Below are positions 26,114-33,942 of a DNA stretch of 64,000 nt, piece after piece. A program made the position numbers and the translations under genes. Under the pieces are notes generated by a model. It ran no database searches. It was not told the DNA's origin and saw only the letters and a list, made by a program, of their open reading frames with translations. The stretch spans positions 1 through 64,000 of the forward strand of contig PABI01000060.1 in the NCBI GenBank assembly GCA_002699125.1. The letters run 5' to 3'. Within the stretch, counting starts at the first letter, position 1, and each line of letters begins with the position of its first letter. The DNA comes from Anaerolineaceae bacterium. GTDB taxonomy: Bacteria; Chloroflexota; Anaerolineae; Promineifilales; Promineifilaceae.

Positions 26114-27277
26114 ATGTTTGATTTTATAACCGAAGAGCACAAGATGATTCAGCAAGAAGCGCGCCGCTTTGCCCAAAATGAAGTGGCTCCCGTGGCTGAA
26201 CACCACGATCAGACCGGTGAGTTTCCCATCAAGACGGTGCGCAAGATGGGCGAACTGGGCTTTATGGGTATTGAAGTGCCGGAAGAATACGGCGGCATTG
26301 GCATGGATACGCTGGCTTACTCGCTGGCGCTTACCGAAATTTGCAAAGCCGATGCCAGTCACGGCACGGTGATGTCGGTAAACAATTCATTGTACTGTCA
26401 CGGTATTCTCAAATTTGGCACCGAGGAGCAGATTCAAAAATACGTGGTGCCGGTGGCCGGCGGCCAGAAAATTGGGGCGTACAGCCTCACCGAGCCGATG
26501 TCGGGCAGCGATGCGGGCACGATGAAGAGCCGGGCGGTGTTGAATGACGCCGGGACGCATTATGTGATTAACGGCCGTAAATCCTGGGTCACCTCTGCAC
26601 CGTATGCCGACTACATTGTGCTGTTCACCATGACCCAGCCGGAGAAGAAGCACCAGGGCGTCACCGCATTTATCGTCGAGACAGATCATCAGGGCTTTGA
26701 GCGGGGCAAAACAGAGCCCAAGCTGGGCATCCGCGCCAGCGCTACCAGCGAGATCATCTTCGACAATTACGAATGCCCGGTGGAAAATCGGCTGGGTAAA
26801 GAGGGCGAAGGATTCAAAATAGCGATGACGGTGCTGGATGCCGGGCGCATCGGCATTGCCTCACAGGCGTTGGGCATTGCTGAGGCGGCGCTGGAAGCCA
26901 GCATCAAATATGCGCAGGAACGCGAGGCGTTTGGCCAAAAAATTGGTCAGTTCCAGATGATCCAGCAAAAGCTGGCCGACATGAAGTGCCGCGTCGATGC
27001 CAGTCGTTTGCTCATCTACCAGGCGTGCCTGGCCAAGAAAGCAGCCAAGGAAACCGGGGAACGCTATTCGCTAGAAGCCAGCATGGCCAAGCTGTACGCC
27101 AGCGAAACGGCGATGTACGTCACCACCGAAGCGATTCAAATTCATGGGGGAATGGGCTACAGTAAGGAAATGCCGCTGGAGCGCTACTTCCGTGATGCCA
27201 AAATTACGGAAATTTACGAAGGCACCAGCGAGATTCAGCGGCTGGTGATTGCGCGCAGTCTTACAGGTCTGAGATAA
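26114..27277 (+). CDS. Acyl-CoA dehydrogenase (short-chain type)
   Basis: A 387-residue FAD flavoenzyme, standard length. The FAD/substrate motif AYSLTEPMSGSDAG and the C-terminal signature GMGYSKEMPLERYFRDAK and EIYEGTSEIQR are intact. Glu369 in YEGTSE is at the position of the catalytic base of short-chain (butyryl-CoA) enzymes. It oxidises acyl-CoA to enoyl-CoA, passing electrons to ETF; no ETF or other beta-oxidation gene is in the window, so it is an isolated member of the pathway here. The ATG is preceded by CGGAGGATTTCCCACG. It is followed by a hairpin repeat (27281-27343). Confidence 0.96.
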   Translation: MFDFITEEHKMIQQEARRFAQNEVAPVAEHHDQTGEFPIKTVRKMGELGFMGIEVPEEYGGIGMDTLAYSLALTEICKADASHGTVMSVNNSLYCHGILKFGTEEQIQKYVVPVAGGQKIGAYSLTEPMSGSDAGTMKSRAVLNDAGTHYVINGRKSWVTSAPYADYIVLFTMTQPEKKHQGVTAFIVETDHQGFERGKTEPKLGIRASATSEIIFDNYECPVENRLGKEGEGFKIAMTVLDAGRIGIASQALGIAEAALEASIKYAQEREAFGQKIGQFQMIQQKLADMKCRVDASRLLIYQACLAKKAAKETGERYSLEASMAKLYASETAMYVTTEAIQIHGGMGYSKEMPLERYFRDAKITEIYEGTSEIQRLVIARSLTGLR

Positions 27278-27280
27278 GCA

Positions 27281-27343
27281 GTTTGCAAGTAGCGAGTGGG
27301 CGAGTGAATAGAAGAAGACTCGCCTACTCGCAAACTCGCATAC
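27281..27343. repeat. GCGAGT-type inverted repeat
   Basis: TTTGCAAGTAGCGAGTGGGC with GCGAGT on the left and ACTCGCCTACTCGCAAAC with ACTCGC on the right, separated by about 12 bases. It lies between convergent genes and could serve as a shared terminator, though a T tract is short. Confidence 0.75.
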
Positions 27344-27345
27344 TT

Positions 27346-27624
27346 TTAAGCCAGCCCCACCAAAATATTGATTATTACCCCGCGCAGCAAATCCAATCCG
27401 ATTAAAACGATAATTGGCGTAAAGTCCAGGCCGCCCATGGAGGGAATGATGTTGCGTACGGGCTGCATGATGGGCTCTGTTGCCTGGTAAATAAAGCGCA
27501 AAATAGGCCCCCACGTCGGATGATACGGATCGACCCGAATCCAGGAAAGAATAACGCGGGCGAAGATCAAAATTGTATAAGCTCGAAAAATAATATTGAT
27601 GGCGTTTGCCAGGGCAATGATCAT
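27346..27624 (-). CDS. yggT: YggT family membrane protein
   Basis: A 92-residue protein with two membrane helices (about 3-22 and 66-88) and the family loop SWIRVDPYHPTWGPILRFIY with TEPIMQPVRNIIP. YggT proteins occur next to yggS in many bacteria, near division genes, and may take part in osmotic tolerance or division; the exact role is unknown. The frame is open 53 codons further upstream within yggS, but the ATG ending at 27624 follows AAGGATTTTTTC and matches the normal family start. It is 17 bases downstream of yggS, consistent with an operon. Confidence 0.93.
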   Translation of the reverse strand: MIIALANAINIIFRAYTILIFARVILSWIRVDPYHPTWGPILRFIYQATEPIMQPVRNIIPSMGGLDFTPIIVLIGLDLLRGVIINILVGLA

Positions 27625-27641
27625 GAAAAAATCCTTATATG

Positions 27642-28394
27642 TTAATATGTTTGTCGCTCGCCAAAAATGGCGCGGCCAACGCGCACATGGGTAGCTCCTT
27701 CGGCGATGGCCAGTTGGTAGTCGTCGGTCATGCCCATGGAGAGGGCTAACGGCCGTTCCAACCCCATCTCCTCTTGCAGCCATTCCGCCAGCAGGCGGGT
27801 GCGCTTAAAAACGGTGCGAATAAAGTCTGGGTCTGCTTCCCACGGAGCCATTGTCATGAGACCCTGAAGGGATAAACCCGGCAGTTTGGCCACCGTTTCC
27901 CCAAAAGTACGGATTTCCTGGCGCTGTGTTGCACTATTTTCCCAATCCGTGGCGTTTACTCCTGATTTACTCATCTCGCCGGAGACATTTAGTTCTAAGA
28001 ATGTGGGTAAATGGCGCGTTGACGCCTTGCCATTTTCTTGCAACTGTCTTGAGAGTCGGTTGGCAATCTTCAGCCGGTCCAGCGCATGAAATGTGTCGGC
28101 AAAGTCGGCGACGAGGTTGGTTTTGCGGCTTTGCAGCGTGCCGATGAAGTGCCAGACGATGCCGCTGTCGCTGCCGAGTTGTGTTTCGACTAGCGGTCGT
28201 TTCTCGGCCAATTCCTCGGCCCGATTTTCGCCAAAGTGACGCATCCCGACGGCGTAGGCTTCCAGGATAGTTTCCACCGGCCACGTCTTGGTCACGGCGA
28301 CCAGGTTAATGTCGTCCGGGTTGCGCTTTGCTTGCTGGGCAGTTTGTTGAATAGATTGTAAAACGTCGTGATAGCGAGTTTCAAGGGTAGTCAT
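27642..28394 (-). CDS. yggS: YggS/PLPBP family pyridoxal phosphate homeostasis protein
   Basis: A 250-residue PLP-binding barrel protein. The PLP lysine is in the segment INLVAVTKTWPVE, followed by GMRHFGENRAEEL and WHFIGTLQSRKTN (the conserved FIG-LQ-NK region), then FLELNVSGEMSKSG and LSLQGLMTMAPW, and the C-terminal phosphate site LSMGMTDDYQLAIAEGATHV. The order and length match the family. It buffers PLP and affects amino-acid and keto-acid balance; it has no known catalytic reaction. Followed by yggT on the same strand. Confidence 0.96.
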   Translation of the reverse strand: MTTLETRYHDVLQSIQQTAQQAKRNPDDINLVAVTKTWPVETILEAYAVGMRHFGENRAEELAEKRPLVETQLGSDSGIVWHFIGTLQSRKTNLVADFADTFHALDRLKIANRLSRQLQENGKASTRHLPTFLELNVSGEMSKSGVNATDWENSATQRQEIRTFGETVAKLPGLSLQGLMTMAPWEADPDFIRTVFKRTRLLAEWLQEEMGLERPLALSMGMTDDYQLAIAEGATHVRVGRAIFGERQTY

Positions 28395-28442
28395 GCGCAG
28401 ATTATAGCAGGGGAACGGCCGTGCGGCAGAAAAAGCAGCGGC

Positions 28443-29927
28443 CTATTCCGTCGGTTCTAACACAAACGTCTCCCCATCCCATCTATAAACTTGCTCCCGC
28501 AAATCTAATTCATGCCACCAACAAGATTCTGTTGGATCAGGGCTGCCGTATTCATAAATTTTACAGTTTGACCCTTCGCTGAAGTATCCACGGCCGGCAA
28601 CAATTTCAAACTGACCATCATCATCTGTATCTTCCAGACGTACACCAAATAAATCTGGGTCAATAATGTCTCCCAAAATGTTGGCGATTTGAACTAAATT
28701 TTCTTCACCCCATTTAAAAACGAGCAGGCTTTGGGTACCTAACCCTGTAGCGTCAATAATGATTTCCTCTCGACCATCGTTGGTAATGTCAAGCCAGGTA
28801 ACTTTTGTGAAATTCGGCAGACATTCAAATGTTTCTTCAACAATTATTTCACCAACTTCAAGCGTGCAATGAAAAATGACGTAGTCGGCATAAAAATTGT
28901 CAAACTCTGATGTGATACGAGCATCGATGCCAGACTGATTTGTGGCAGAAAGAATGGAATCCTCGGTAACTGTGTACATTGGTTGAATAACCTGCTCGTC
29001 TGCTTTTTCAAAAAGTGTGCCGTTCCAGGTGTAAATGGCTAATGTCGAAGTGAATATTGTTTTTGCCCCATTTCCTGTTCCGCCAAAGTCAGGCGCAGAA
29101 AAAGAGCTGGTTTCAATTGTCAAATTAGGCTTGCCCATTTCATCAACATTACGTTCAATGCTTGTTGTAAGCAGCTTTCTGATCGTTGAAGCACTTAATA
29201 ATTCACCAGTTACACCCCACCAAATAACTTCACATGCAATATGGCAGTGGATAACATAGCGTGTCCAGGTTGTTTGTTTAACGCCAGTACCACCAAGATC
29301 GCTTTTGAAATCAAAAATGATCTCTGGGATATCGTCGTTTGTCCAATCTTCGAAAGTCACTTGCAATCCTGGCGAGTATTTTGCACCATCCAGAATCATC
29401 AATGGTGTACCGTACTGGTTACCTGTCCAAAGCATGACAATTACAAAACCATTTTCCCAAAATAATGGGAACATATCCGCTAAGATTAGGTCTGTTTCCT
29501 CGTCACCATTGACATCTTGATAAAAAAATTCCGTATGCTTAGATAGATCATGTTCCAAGAAATAGTCTTCAAGAGGAATTAGTTCTAGGCCGCGATCTGG
29601 GTAGAAGAACAAGACTGGAGATAACGACAAGAATTCCTCAATTTCTGCAAGAGTGGGTTCTCTTTGTGTCAATGAAAATGAGGGAGTCGGTACGGCCGTT
29701 GCAGTAGCTGTGGCCGACGGTGTTGGCAGCGGCGTTGATGAAGCTGTGGAGGAGGGTAAAGTTGCGCCAATTGTGGTAGGAACGGCCGTTTCCATCACTA
29801 ATTCAACCTGTGGCGTGGAAACTGCCGTTTCTGTGGAGGCAGTAATCGAATCATCAGCTTGACAGCTAACCAGCAAACCCCAAATTAATATCAGGAAAAC
29901 GGTTGAAACCGCCAGCTTGTGATTCAT
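28443..29927 (-). CDS. Lipoprotein with FG-GAP/VCBS-like calcium-loop repeats
   Basis: A 494-residue secreted lipoprotein. The signal peptide ends LLVSC (Cys22), followed by a Thr/Ser/Pro linker to about residue 85. The remainder contains several Asp-rich loops of the type DxNxD/DxxDD (DVNGDEETDL, DWTNDDIPEI, DITNDGREEI, DTDDDGQFEI), characteristic of FG-GAP or VCBS beta-propeller blades that bind calcium. There are no catalytic residues I can name, so a structural or sensing role on the cell surface is likely. The next gene upstream on this strand, another secreted lipoprotein, ends 6 bases before this gene starts. Confidence 0.82.
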   Translation of the reverse strand: MNHKLAVSTVFLILIWGLLVSCQADDSITASTETAVSTPQVELVMETAVPTTIGATLPSSTASSTPLPTPSATATATAVPTPSFSLTQREPTLAEIEEFLSLSPVLFFYPDRGLELIPLEDYFLEHDLSKHTEFFYQDVNGDEETDLILADMFPLFWENGFVIVMLWTGNQYGTPLMILDGAKYSPGLQVTFEDWTNDDIPEIIFDFKSDLGGTGVKQTTWTRYVIHCHIACEVIWWGVTGELLSASTIRKLLTTSIERNVDEMGKPNLTIETSSFSAPDFGGTGNGAKTIFTSTLAIYTWNGTLFEKADEQVIQPMYTVTEDSILSATNQSGIDARITSEFDNFYADYVIFHCTLEVGEIIVEETFECLPNFTKVTWLDITNDGREEIIIDATGLGTQSLLVFKWGEENLVQIANILGDIIDPDLFGVRLEDTDDDGQFEIVAGRGYFSEGSNCKIYEYGSPDPTESCWWHELDLREQVYRWDGETFVLEPTE

Positions 29928-29933
29928 TCTCTG

Positions 29934-31355
29934 TTATCCCGTATAGCTAATCTTGAAAATGATCCCCGTCGCCCAGTCCGCGACATAGAGGCTGCCGTCC
30001 GGGCCGGTGACCACGTCGATGGGGGCAGCAAAGCCGGTGGCAAAGTTGACCGGAGCCGACGAACCGCCCGCGCCGATGTGCATGATTTTTTGTGCGCCAG
30101 GGAATGCGCTCCACAAAGCGACAAAAATGGCGTTGTTGTAACCGGGGAACTGGCTGCCGTTATAGACGGCCACGCCGGTGGGCGAAGAACTCGGCGTAAA
30201 CTGGGCCAGCGGCGGAATGACGGTGACGCCTTCGGGTGGGCTAAAGCAAACATCGCAGTCGTAGTATGGGTAGCCGTGAATCGCACCGGGCACGACGCGA
30301 TGCAGCCGTTCCGGCGGATCGAAGTCTGGCGTATTGTCGGTGGCCCAAAGCTGACCAAAGCCATCCCAGGCGATGTCGTACGGGTTGCGGAAGCCGGTAG
30401 CGTAGACCGAAACTTCGCCCGTGTCCGGGTTGAAGCGCAGGATGCTGGCTTCGTAAGGATGGAGCTCATCCTGCTGCCCGGCGTTGGGACCTTCCAGAAT
30501 TTCGCCATGATCAGCTCTGGCCCCAACGCCGACGTAGCCAAAACCATCGGGACCAAAGGCGATGCCGTTGGCCGAATGGAAAAAGGTGTAGCAGCAGGGC
30601 AGCCCGCCAATGAGCTGGCCGCGATTCACCACAGAAACCTGCGCCTCGCCGCCAATGTTTTCATCCCGCACCCGGCTGGAAACGTAAAGTTGGTTGGTGC
30701 CGGGGCGGAAGGCGATGCCGGTGGGCACGGTGTAGCCGCTCACGTAAGTGCTCACGCCGCCGGAACTGTCCATTTTGTAGATGGTGCCGGCCTGGACGGC
30801 AATGTAAAGCTGTCCATCCACCGGGCTGAAGGCGATGCTGGTGGGCTGGCCTTCAACACGGCCGTAATAACTTACACTAAAGCCCGCGGGCACATTAATT
30901 CGATTCTCCCAGCCGGCAACATCGGTGTTGGCCGGGTAGTTGGCATCGGTGGGGGCAGTGACGCCGCCCGGGCTGGCTGGTGGAGCCGATGGCGGTGGGC
31001 TGCCGGGGGTACTGGTGCTACTTGCGGCCGTTGGATTGACACCGGTAGAAGTGGATTCTGCCTCTGTGGTAGGGTCTGGCGTGACGGCCGTTGCTTCTGC
31101 TTCGGTAGCGGTGGGTTCTGGCTCTTCAGTGGGTGGAGACGTAGGCGTAGCCGGTTCTGCCGTGGGGGTGTTGGTGGCGGGAACGGCCGTATCGGTTGCC
31201 GTTGGTTCGGTGGTGGGTTCGTCTGTTGCCGTGGCTTCTGCCACAGCGGCAATTTCTGTAGTTGGCTGCGGGGTGGGAGTGGGGGTTGCTTCGCCGCCGC
31301 AGCTAATGAGTAATGTGACTAAAATCAACAAAACAGGCAAATGAAGTTTGCGCAT
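29934..31355 (-). CDS. Glucose/sorbosone dehydrogenase-like beta-propeller lipoprotein
   Basis: A 473-residue secreted lipoprotein. It has a signal peptide with lipobox LLISC (Cys near 18), a long Thr/Pro/Glu linker to about residue 135 (low complexity, typical of this genome), then a six-bladed propeller of the sugar dehydrogenase or NHL type (FSVSYYGRVEGQPTSIAFSP; VPTGIAFRPGTNQLYVSSR; ATGFRNPYDIAWDGFGQLWA). GFRNPYDIAWD is the motif that marks the PQQ-dependent glucose/sorbosone dehydrogenase family. Whether PQQ is bound cannot be told. I start at the ATG ending at 31355 because the signal peptide begins there; the open frame has 13 more codons upstream. Confidence 0.85.
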   Translation of the reverse strand: MRKLHLPVLLILVTLLISCGGEATPTPTPQPTTEIAAVAEATATDEPTTEPTATDTAVPATNTPTAEPATPTSPPTEEPEPTATEAEATAVTPDPTTEAESTSTGVNPTAASSTSTPGSPPPSAPPASPGGVTAPTDANYPANTDVAGWENRINVPAGFSVSYYGRVEGQPTSIAFSPVDGQLYIAVQAGTIYKMDSSGGVSTYVSGYTVPTGIAFRPGTNQLYVSSRVRDENIGGEAQVSVVNRGQLIGGLPCCYTFFHSANGIAFGPDGFGYVGVGARADHGEILEGPNAGQQDELHPYEASILRFNPDTGEVSVYATGFRNPYDIAWDGFGQLWATDNTPDFDPPERLHRVVPGAIHGYPYYDCDVCFSPPEGVTVIPPLAQFTPSSSPTGVAVYNGSQFPGYNNAIFVALWSAFPGAQKIMHIGAGGSSAPVNFATGFAAPIDVVTGPDGSLYVADWATGIIFKISYTG

Positions 31356-31441
31356 AGTAAGTTTTAACCTCACAATCTGTGAATATTTGAACAAAGCATT
31401 CTGCCAGATTTTTACCTCGTTTTGGGCAAAAACGCGATAGT

Positions 31442-32080
31442 TTAGTCAATTGGGGATGCAAGAGGGAGACAAAATGAGAATTGGGTACGGCCGTCCGATT
31501 CAGCAATTTCCAGCCGACCGCCATGCAACTGCACAATCTCAGCAGTCAAGTTGACCATACTCGCAGAAGATTCCTCGGCGGGCATCAGGCTGTGAATAGT
31601 AAAGCAGAGCCGGTCTCCGATTGTTCGGCAATGAATCGCCGGTGATTTTTCTGAGGGTGCATCTGGTTGGTGCTTGGTGTCCCCGGCGGCCAGCAGAGCC
31701 AGCGTGGCTGCCAGCGTGTGGGTATGGCAGTTGAGCAGGGGATCGCCATCGGTGATTAGCTCGATGGTGTCGATGTCATAGCTGTTTTTTAGATCTTTTT
31801 TGCTGTTGGCCAAAAGTTCAGAAAGCTGAATCGGTTTTAGTTCGGTTTGGACAAAGGCCACGTGATTAAACAGCATGAGCCGGTTGCTCTGGTCTAGCAA
31901 ACGGGTCGTGGCCTGGTCGATGATTTCGACAAAGGCACGCTGGTCGTCAGTAAGGGGATCGCTCAGATCTTGCAGCAGAATTGCAGTGGCCGAACGAATA
32001 TTGGCCAGGGGCGTGCGCAAATCATGGTTAATCGCCTGCAGCAGCTCTTCGAACTGTGCTTTCGTGTGCTGGTTTGCCAT
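31442..32080 (-). CDS. Histidine-kinase-like protein with degenerate ATPase domain
   Basis: A 212-residue soluble protein. The N-terminal HisKA helix pair is recognisable (LLQAINHDLRTPLANIRSAT, phosphoacceptor His19), followed by a region of the size of a kinase ATP-binding domain that ends GGRLEIAESDGRTQFSFCLPL, typical of HATPase_c. The N-box and the DxGxG/GxG nucleotide motifs are missing, so it probably does not bind ATP well. There is no sensor or membrane segment. The start overlaps the dtd stop (TAATG), so the two genes are co-translated. It may be a phosphotransfer or anti-kinase module, or a decayed kinase. Confidence 0.75.
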   Translation of the reverse strand: MANQHTKAQFEELLQAINHDLRTPLANIRSATAILLQDLSDPLTDDQRAFVEIIDQATTRLLDQSNRLMLFNHVAFVQTELKPIQLSELLANSKKDLKNSYDIDTIELITDGDPLLNCHTHTLAATLALLAAGDTKHQPDAPSEKSPAIHCRTIGDRLCFTIHSLMPAEESSASMVNLTAEIVQLHGGRLEIAESDGRTQFSFCLPLASPID

Positions 32081-32526
32081 TATTCCGCTTCCCTTTCTAG
32101 CATAAGGGTGACGGGGCCGTCGTTGTGAATGGTGACCTGCATCATGGCGCCAAACTGGCCGGTGGCCACGGTGAAGCCGGCCTGGCGCAAACGGCCGCAA
32201 AAATAATCAACCAGTGGTTCGGCCTGTTCCGGTGGGGCGGCGGCAGTGAAAGACGGCCGTCTTCCCTTCCGTGCATCACCATACAGCGTAAACTGCGACA
32301 CAACCAGTACGCTGCCACCCACATCGGCCAATCCCAGATTCATCTTACCGGCCTCATCCTCAAACAGGCGCAGTCCGGCAACTTTGTTGGCCAGCCAGTC
32401 GGCCTCGGTGATAGTGTCGCTGTGAGTAACGCCCAGCAAAATAGCAAAGCCGCGATCAATCTGGCCGATGATACGGCTGTTGACAGACACGCTGGCAAAA
32501 GAGACTCGTTGTAATAAAGCACGCAT
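32080..32526 (-). CDS. dtd: D-aminoacyl-tRNA deacylase
   Basis: A 148-residue tRNA proofreading enzyme of exact family length. It opens [19 protein letters not shown], with the catalytic-pocket motifs SQFTLYGD and the GMMxVxxxNDGPVT block ([15 protein letters not shown]). It removes D-amino acids (and Gly from tRNA-Ala) from charged tRNAs. It is downstream of a glycosyltransferase gene, with only 3 bases between, so it may be read on the same transcript as the surface-glycan locus by chance of gene order. Confidence 0.97.
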   Translation of the reverse strand: MRALLQRVSFASVSVNSRIIGQIDRGFAILLGVTHSDTITEADWLANKVAGLRLFEDEAGKMNLGLADVGGSVLVVSQFTLYGDARKGRRPSFTAAAPPEQAEPLVDYFCGRLRQAGFTVATGQFGAMMQVTIHNDGPVTLMLEREAE

Positions 32527-32529
32527 TGT

Positions 32530-33927
32530 TTAACTTCCCGAGATTTTGAACTGTTTGAAAGCAACACCAATCTTGCCGACGATAAGATGCAATCCCACGG
32601 CTGCCATTGGTAACATCAGCATATTTATTGGCCAGCGAAAGCGACTTTCGGCGAAGGTTAAAAAGTGGATAGCGGAAAAAGCAACTGCCCAAGCAATTAA
32701 ATAGAAAACGTAGGGGGAATGGCGTCTTTGCCATATTCCAGGTATAGCGAGTAAGTAGAGGATTAGGGTTGGGAGGAGATCGTCGTAAAATGGTCGTAAA
32801 TTACTGATTTCTGCGCCGGTTGACGTCCACTTGACGTTTCCCTGATAAATTGGGATATTTTTCGGTGTCCACAGTGCCCAAAGCTTGACACTCCCCATCT
32901 TTAGAAAGTGAACAGGCTTTTCTAAAATGTACTGTTTTCCGAGTCCAAATAAATACCTATTTTCTTCAGCTTCAGATAATTGCGGTAGTATCCTCAGATC
33001 ATCCCACCAGCCTGACTCCTCTGGAATCTCATTGAATAGCAATCGATAAGTGTCAATATCCAGTTCAGGATAAATGTCAGCGGTTGCAGGATTGTTTCCT
33101 TTCCAAAGATTTAAACCAGTAGTTGTAGAAGTTAAAGTGAATGTTCCAATTGAAAACCAGTTACGTAACCCCCAAGGTAAAAGAGTAAGAAAAAAAACGC
33201 CAATGCACAAAATGACTTTACCTAACGCATCAACAATCGGTACTCTGTTTAAAAAAAGCCAGCCAAGCCAGAGAAGCAAAACACTCACCACGACCGGTGC
33301 CAGAGGGCGGACAAGCGCCGCCAGGCCTAGAACAAAGCCCAAACCAATCACTTTTTTAGCTGAGTGCACCATTGTTTCAGAAATAAATAGAATTGCTCCT
33401 ATACACAGAAGTGTAGTAAATAACACCGTTTCATGTTGGATAATATTGTCAAAGGCTATGAATTTTATTGCAACAAACAGAAAGAGCATTAATAGCGTTG
33501 GCCACGACCTATGTGTGTAAGAATAAGCAATGGCAGTTAACAAGCCAAAAGTGACCCCAGCTAAAATTGATTGTGCGATAATTATCGATTGTGGTTGACT
33601 AGAAATTTGGAGCAGTACAGCAAGAAAAATGGGGTAAAGCGGTGGTCGATATGCGGTCGGGGTTTCTTGATCCAGAGAAAGCATGTTCTGCTCGTAAAGC
33701 GAGCGTGCCACTGCACCATAGGATGGGGAGCCCGAATCCCAAAAGTTGAATCCATCTTCAAAAATAAAACTTGCTAACTGAATGTGAAAAATAGTCACAA
33801 TGATGGCGGTCACGACACAGAGCAAAATCAGCTTTGTATGGTTTGTAGAGCCTGTGTTGTGATAGCGGTTGACTGCGTTAGCGTTATTATTGATCATGAT
33901 ATTTGCGGATGAGAGATTGGAAGGCAT
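32530..33927 (-). CDS. GT39-type membrane glycosyltransferase
   Basis: A 465-residue membrane protein with about ten hydrophobic segments, of the GT-C (ArnT/PMT-like) class. After the first helix the extracytoplasmic loop has DGFNFWDSGSPSYGAVARSL, with acidic residues suited to the catalytic site, then TAYRPPLYPIFLAVL. It probably transfers a sugar from a polyprenyl-phosphate donor to a lipid, protein or polymer outside the membrane. It is the last gene of the glycan cluster. The gene is AT-rich relative to its neighbours and I find no ACGGCCGT copy in it, so it may be newly acquired. An internal ATG ending at 33897 is an alternative start. Confidence 0.8.
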   Translation of the reverse strand: MPSNLSSANIMINNNANAVNRYHNTGSTNHTKLILLCVVTAIIVTIFHIQLASFIFEDGFNFWDSGSPSYGAVARSLYEQNMLSLDQETPTAYRPPLYPIFLAVLLQISSQPQSIIIAQSILAGVTFGLLTAIAYSYTHRSWPTLLMLFLFVAIKFIAFDNIIQHETVLFTTLLCIGAILFISETMVHSAKKVIGLGFVLGLAALVRPLAPVVVSVLLLWLGWLFLNRVPIVDALGKVILCIGVFFLTLLPWGLRNWFSIGTFTLTSTTTGLNLWKGNNPATADIYPELDIDTYRLLFNEIPEESGWWDDLRILPQLSEAEENRYLFGLGKQYILEKPVHFLKMGSVKLWALWTPKNIPIYQGNVKWTSTGAEISNLRPFYDDLLPTLILYLLAIPGIWQRRHSPYVFYLIAWAVAFSAIHFLTFAESRFRWPINMLMLPMAAVGLHLIVGKIGVAFKQFKISGS

Positions 33928-33942
33928 TTTAGGTGAACCTCG

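Noticed and set aside
29919-31313. A 464-codon open frame on the plus strand, Gly/Arg/Ala-rich
   Set aside because: It is antisense to the sugar dehydrogenase-like gene and to its Thr/Pro linker; composition is that of a shadow frame and no domain is seen.
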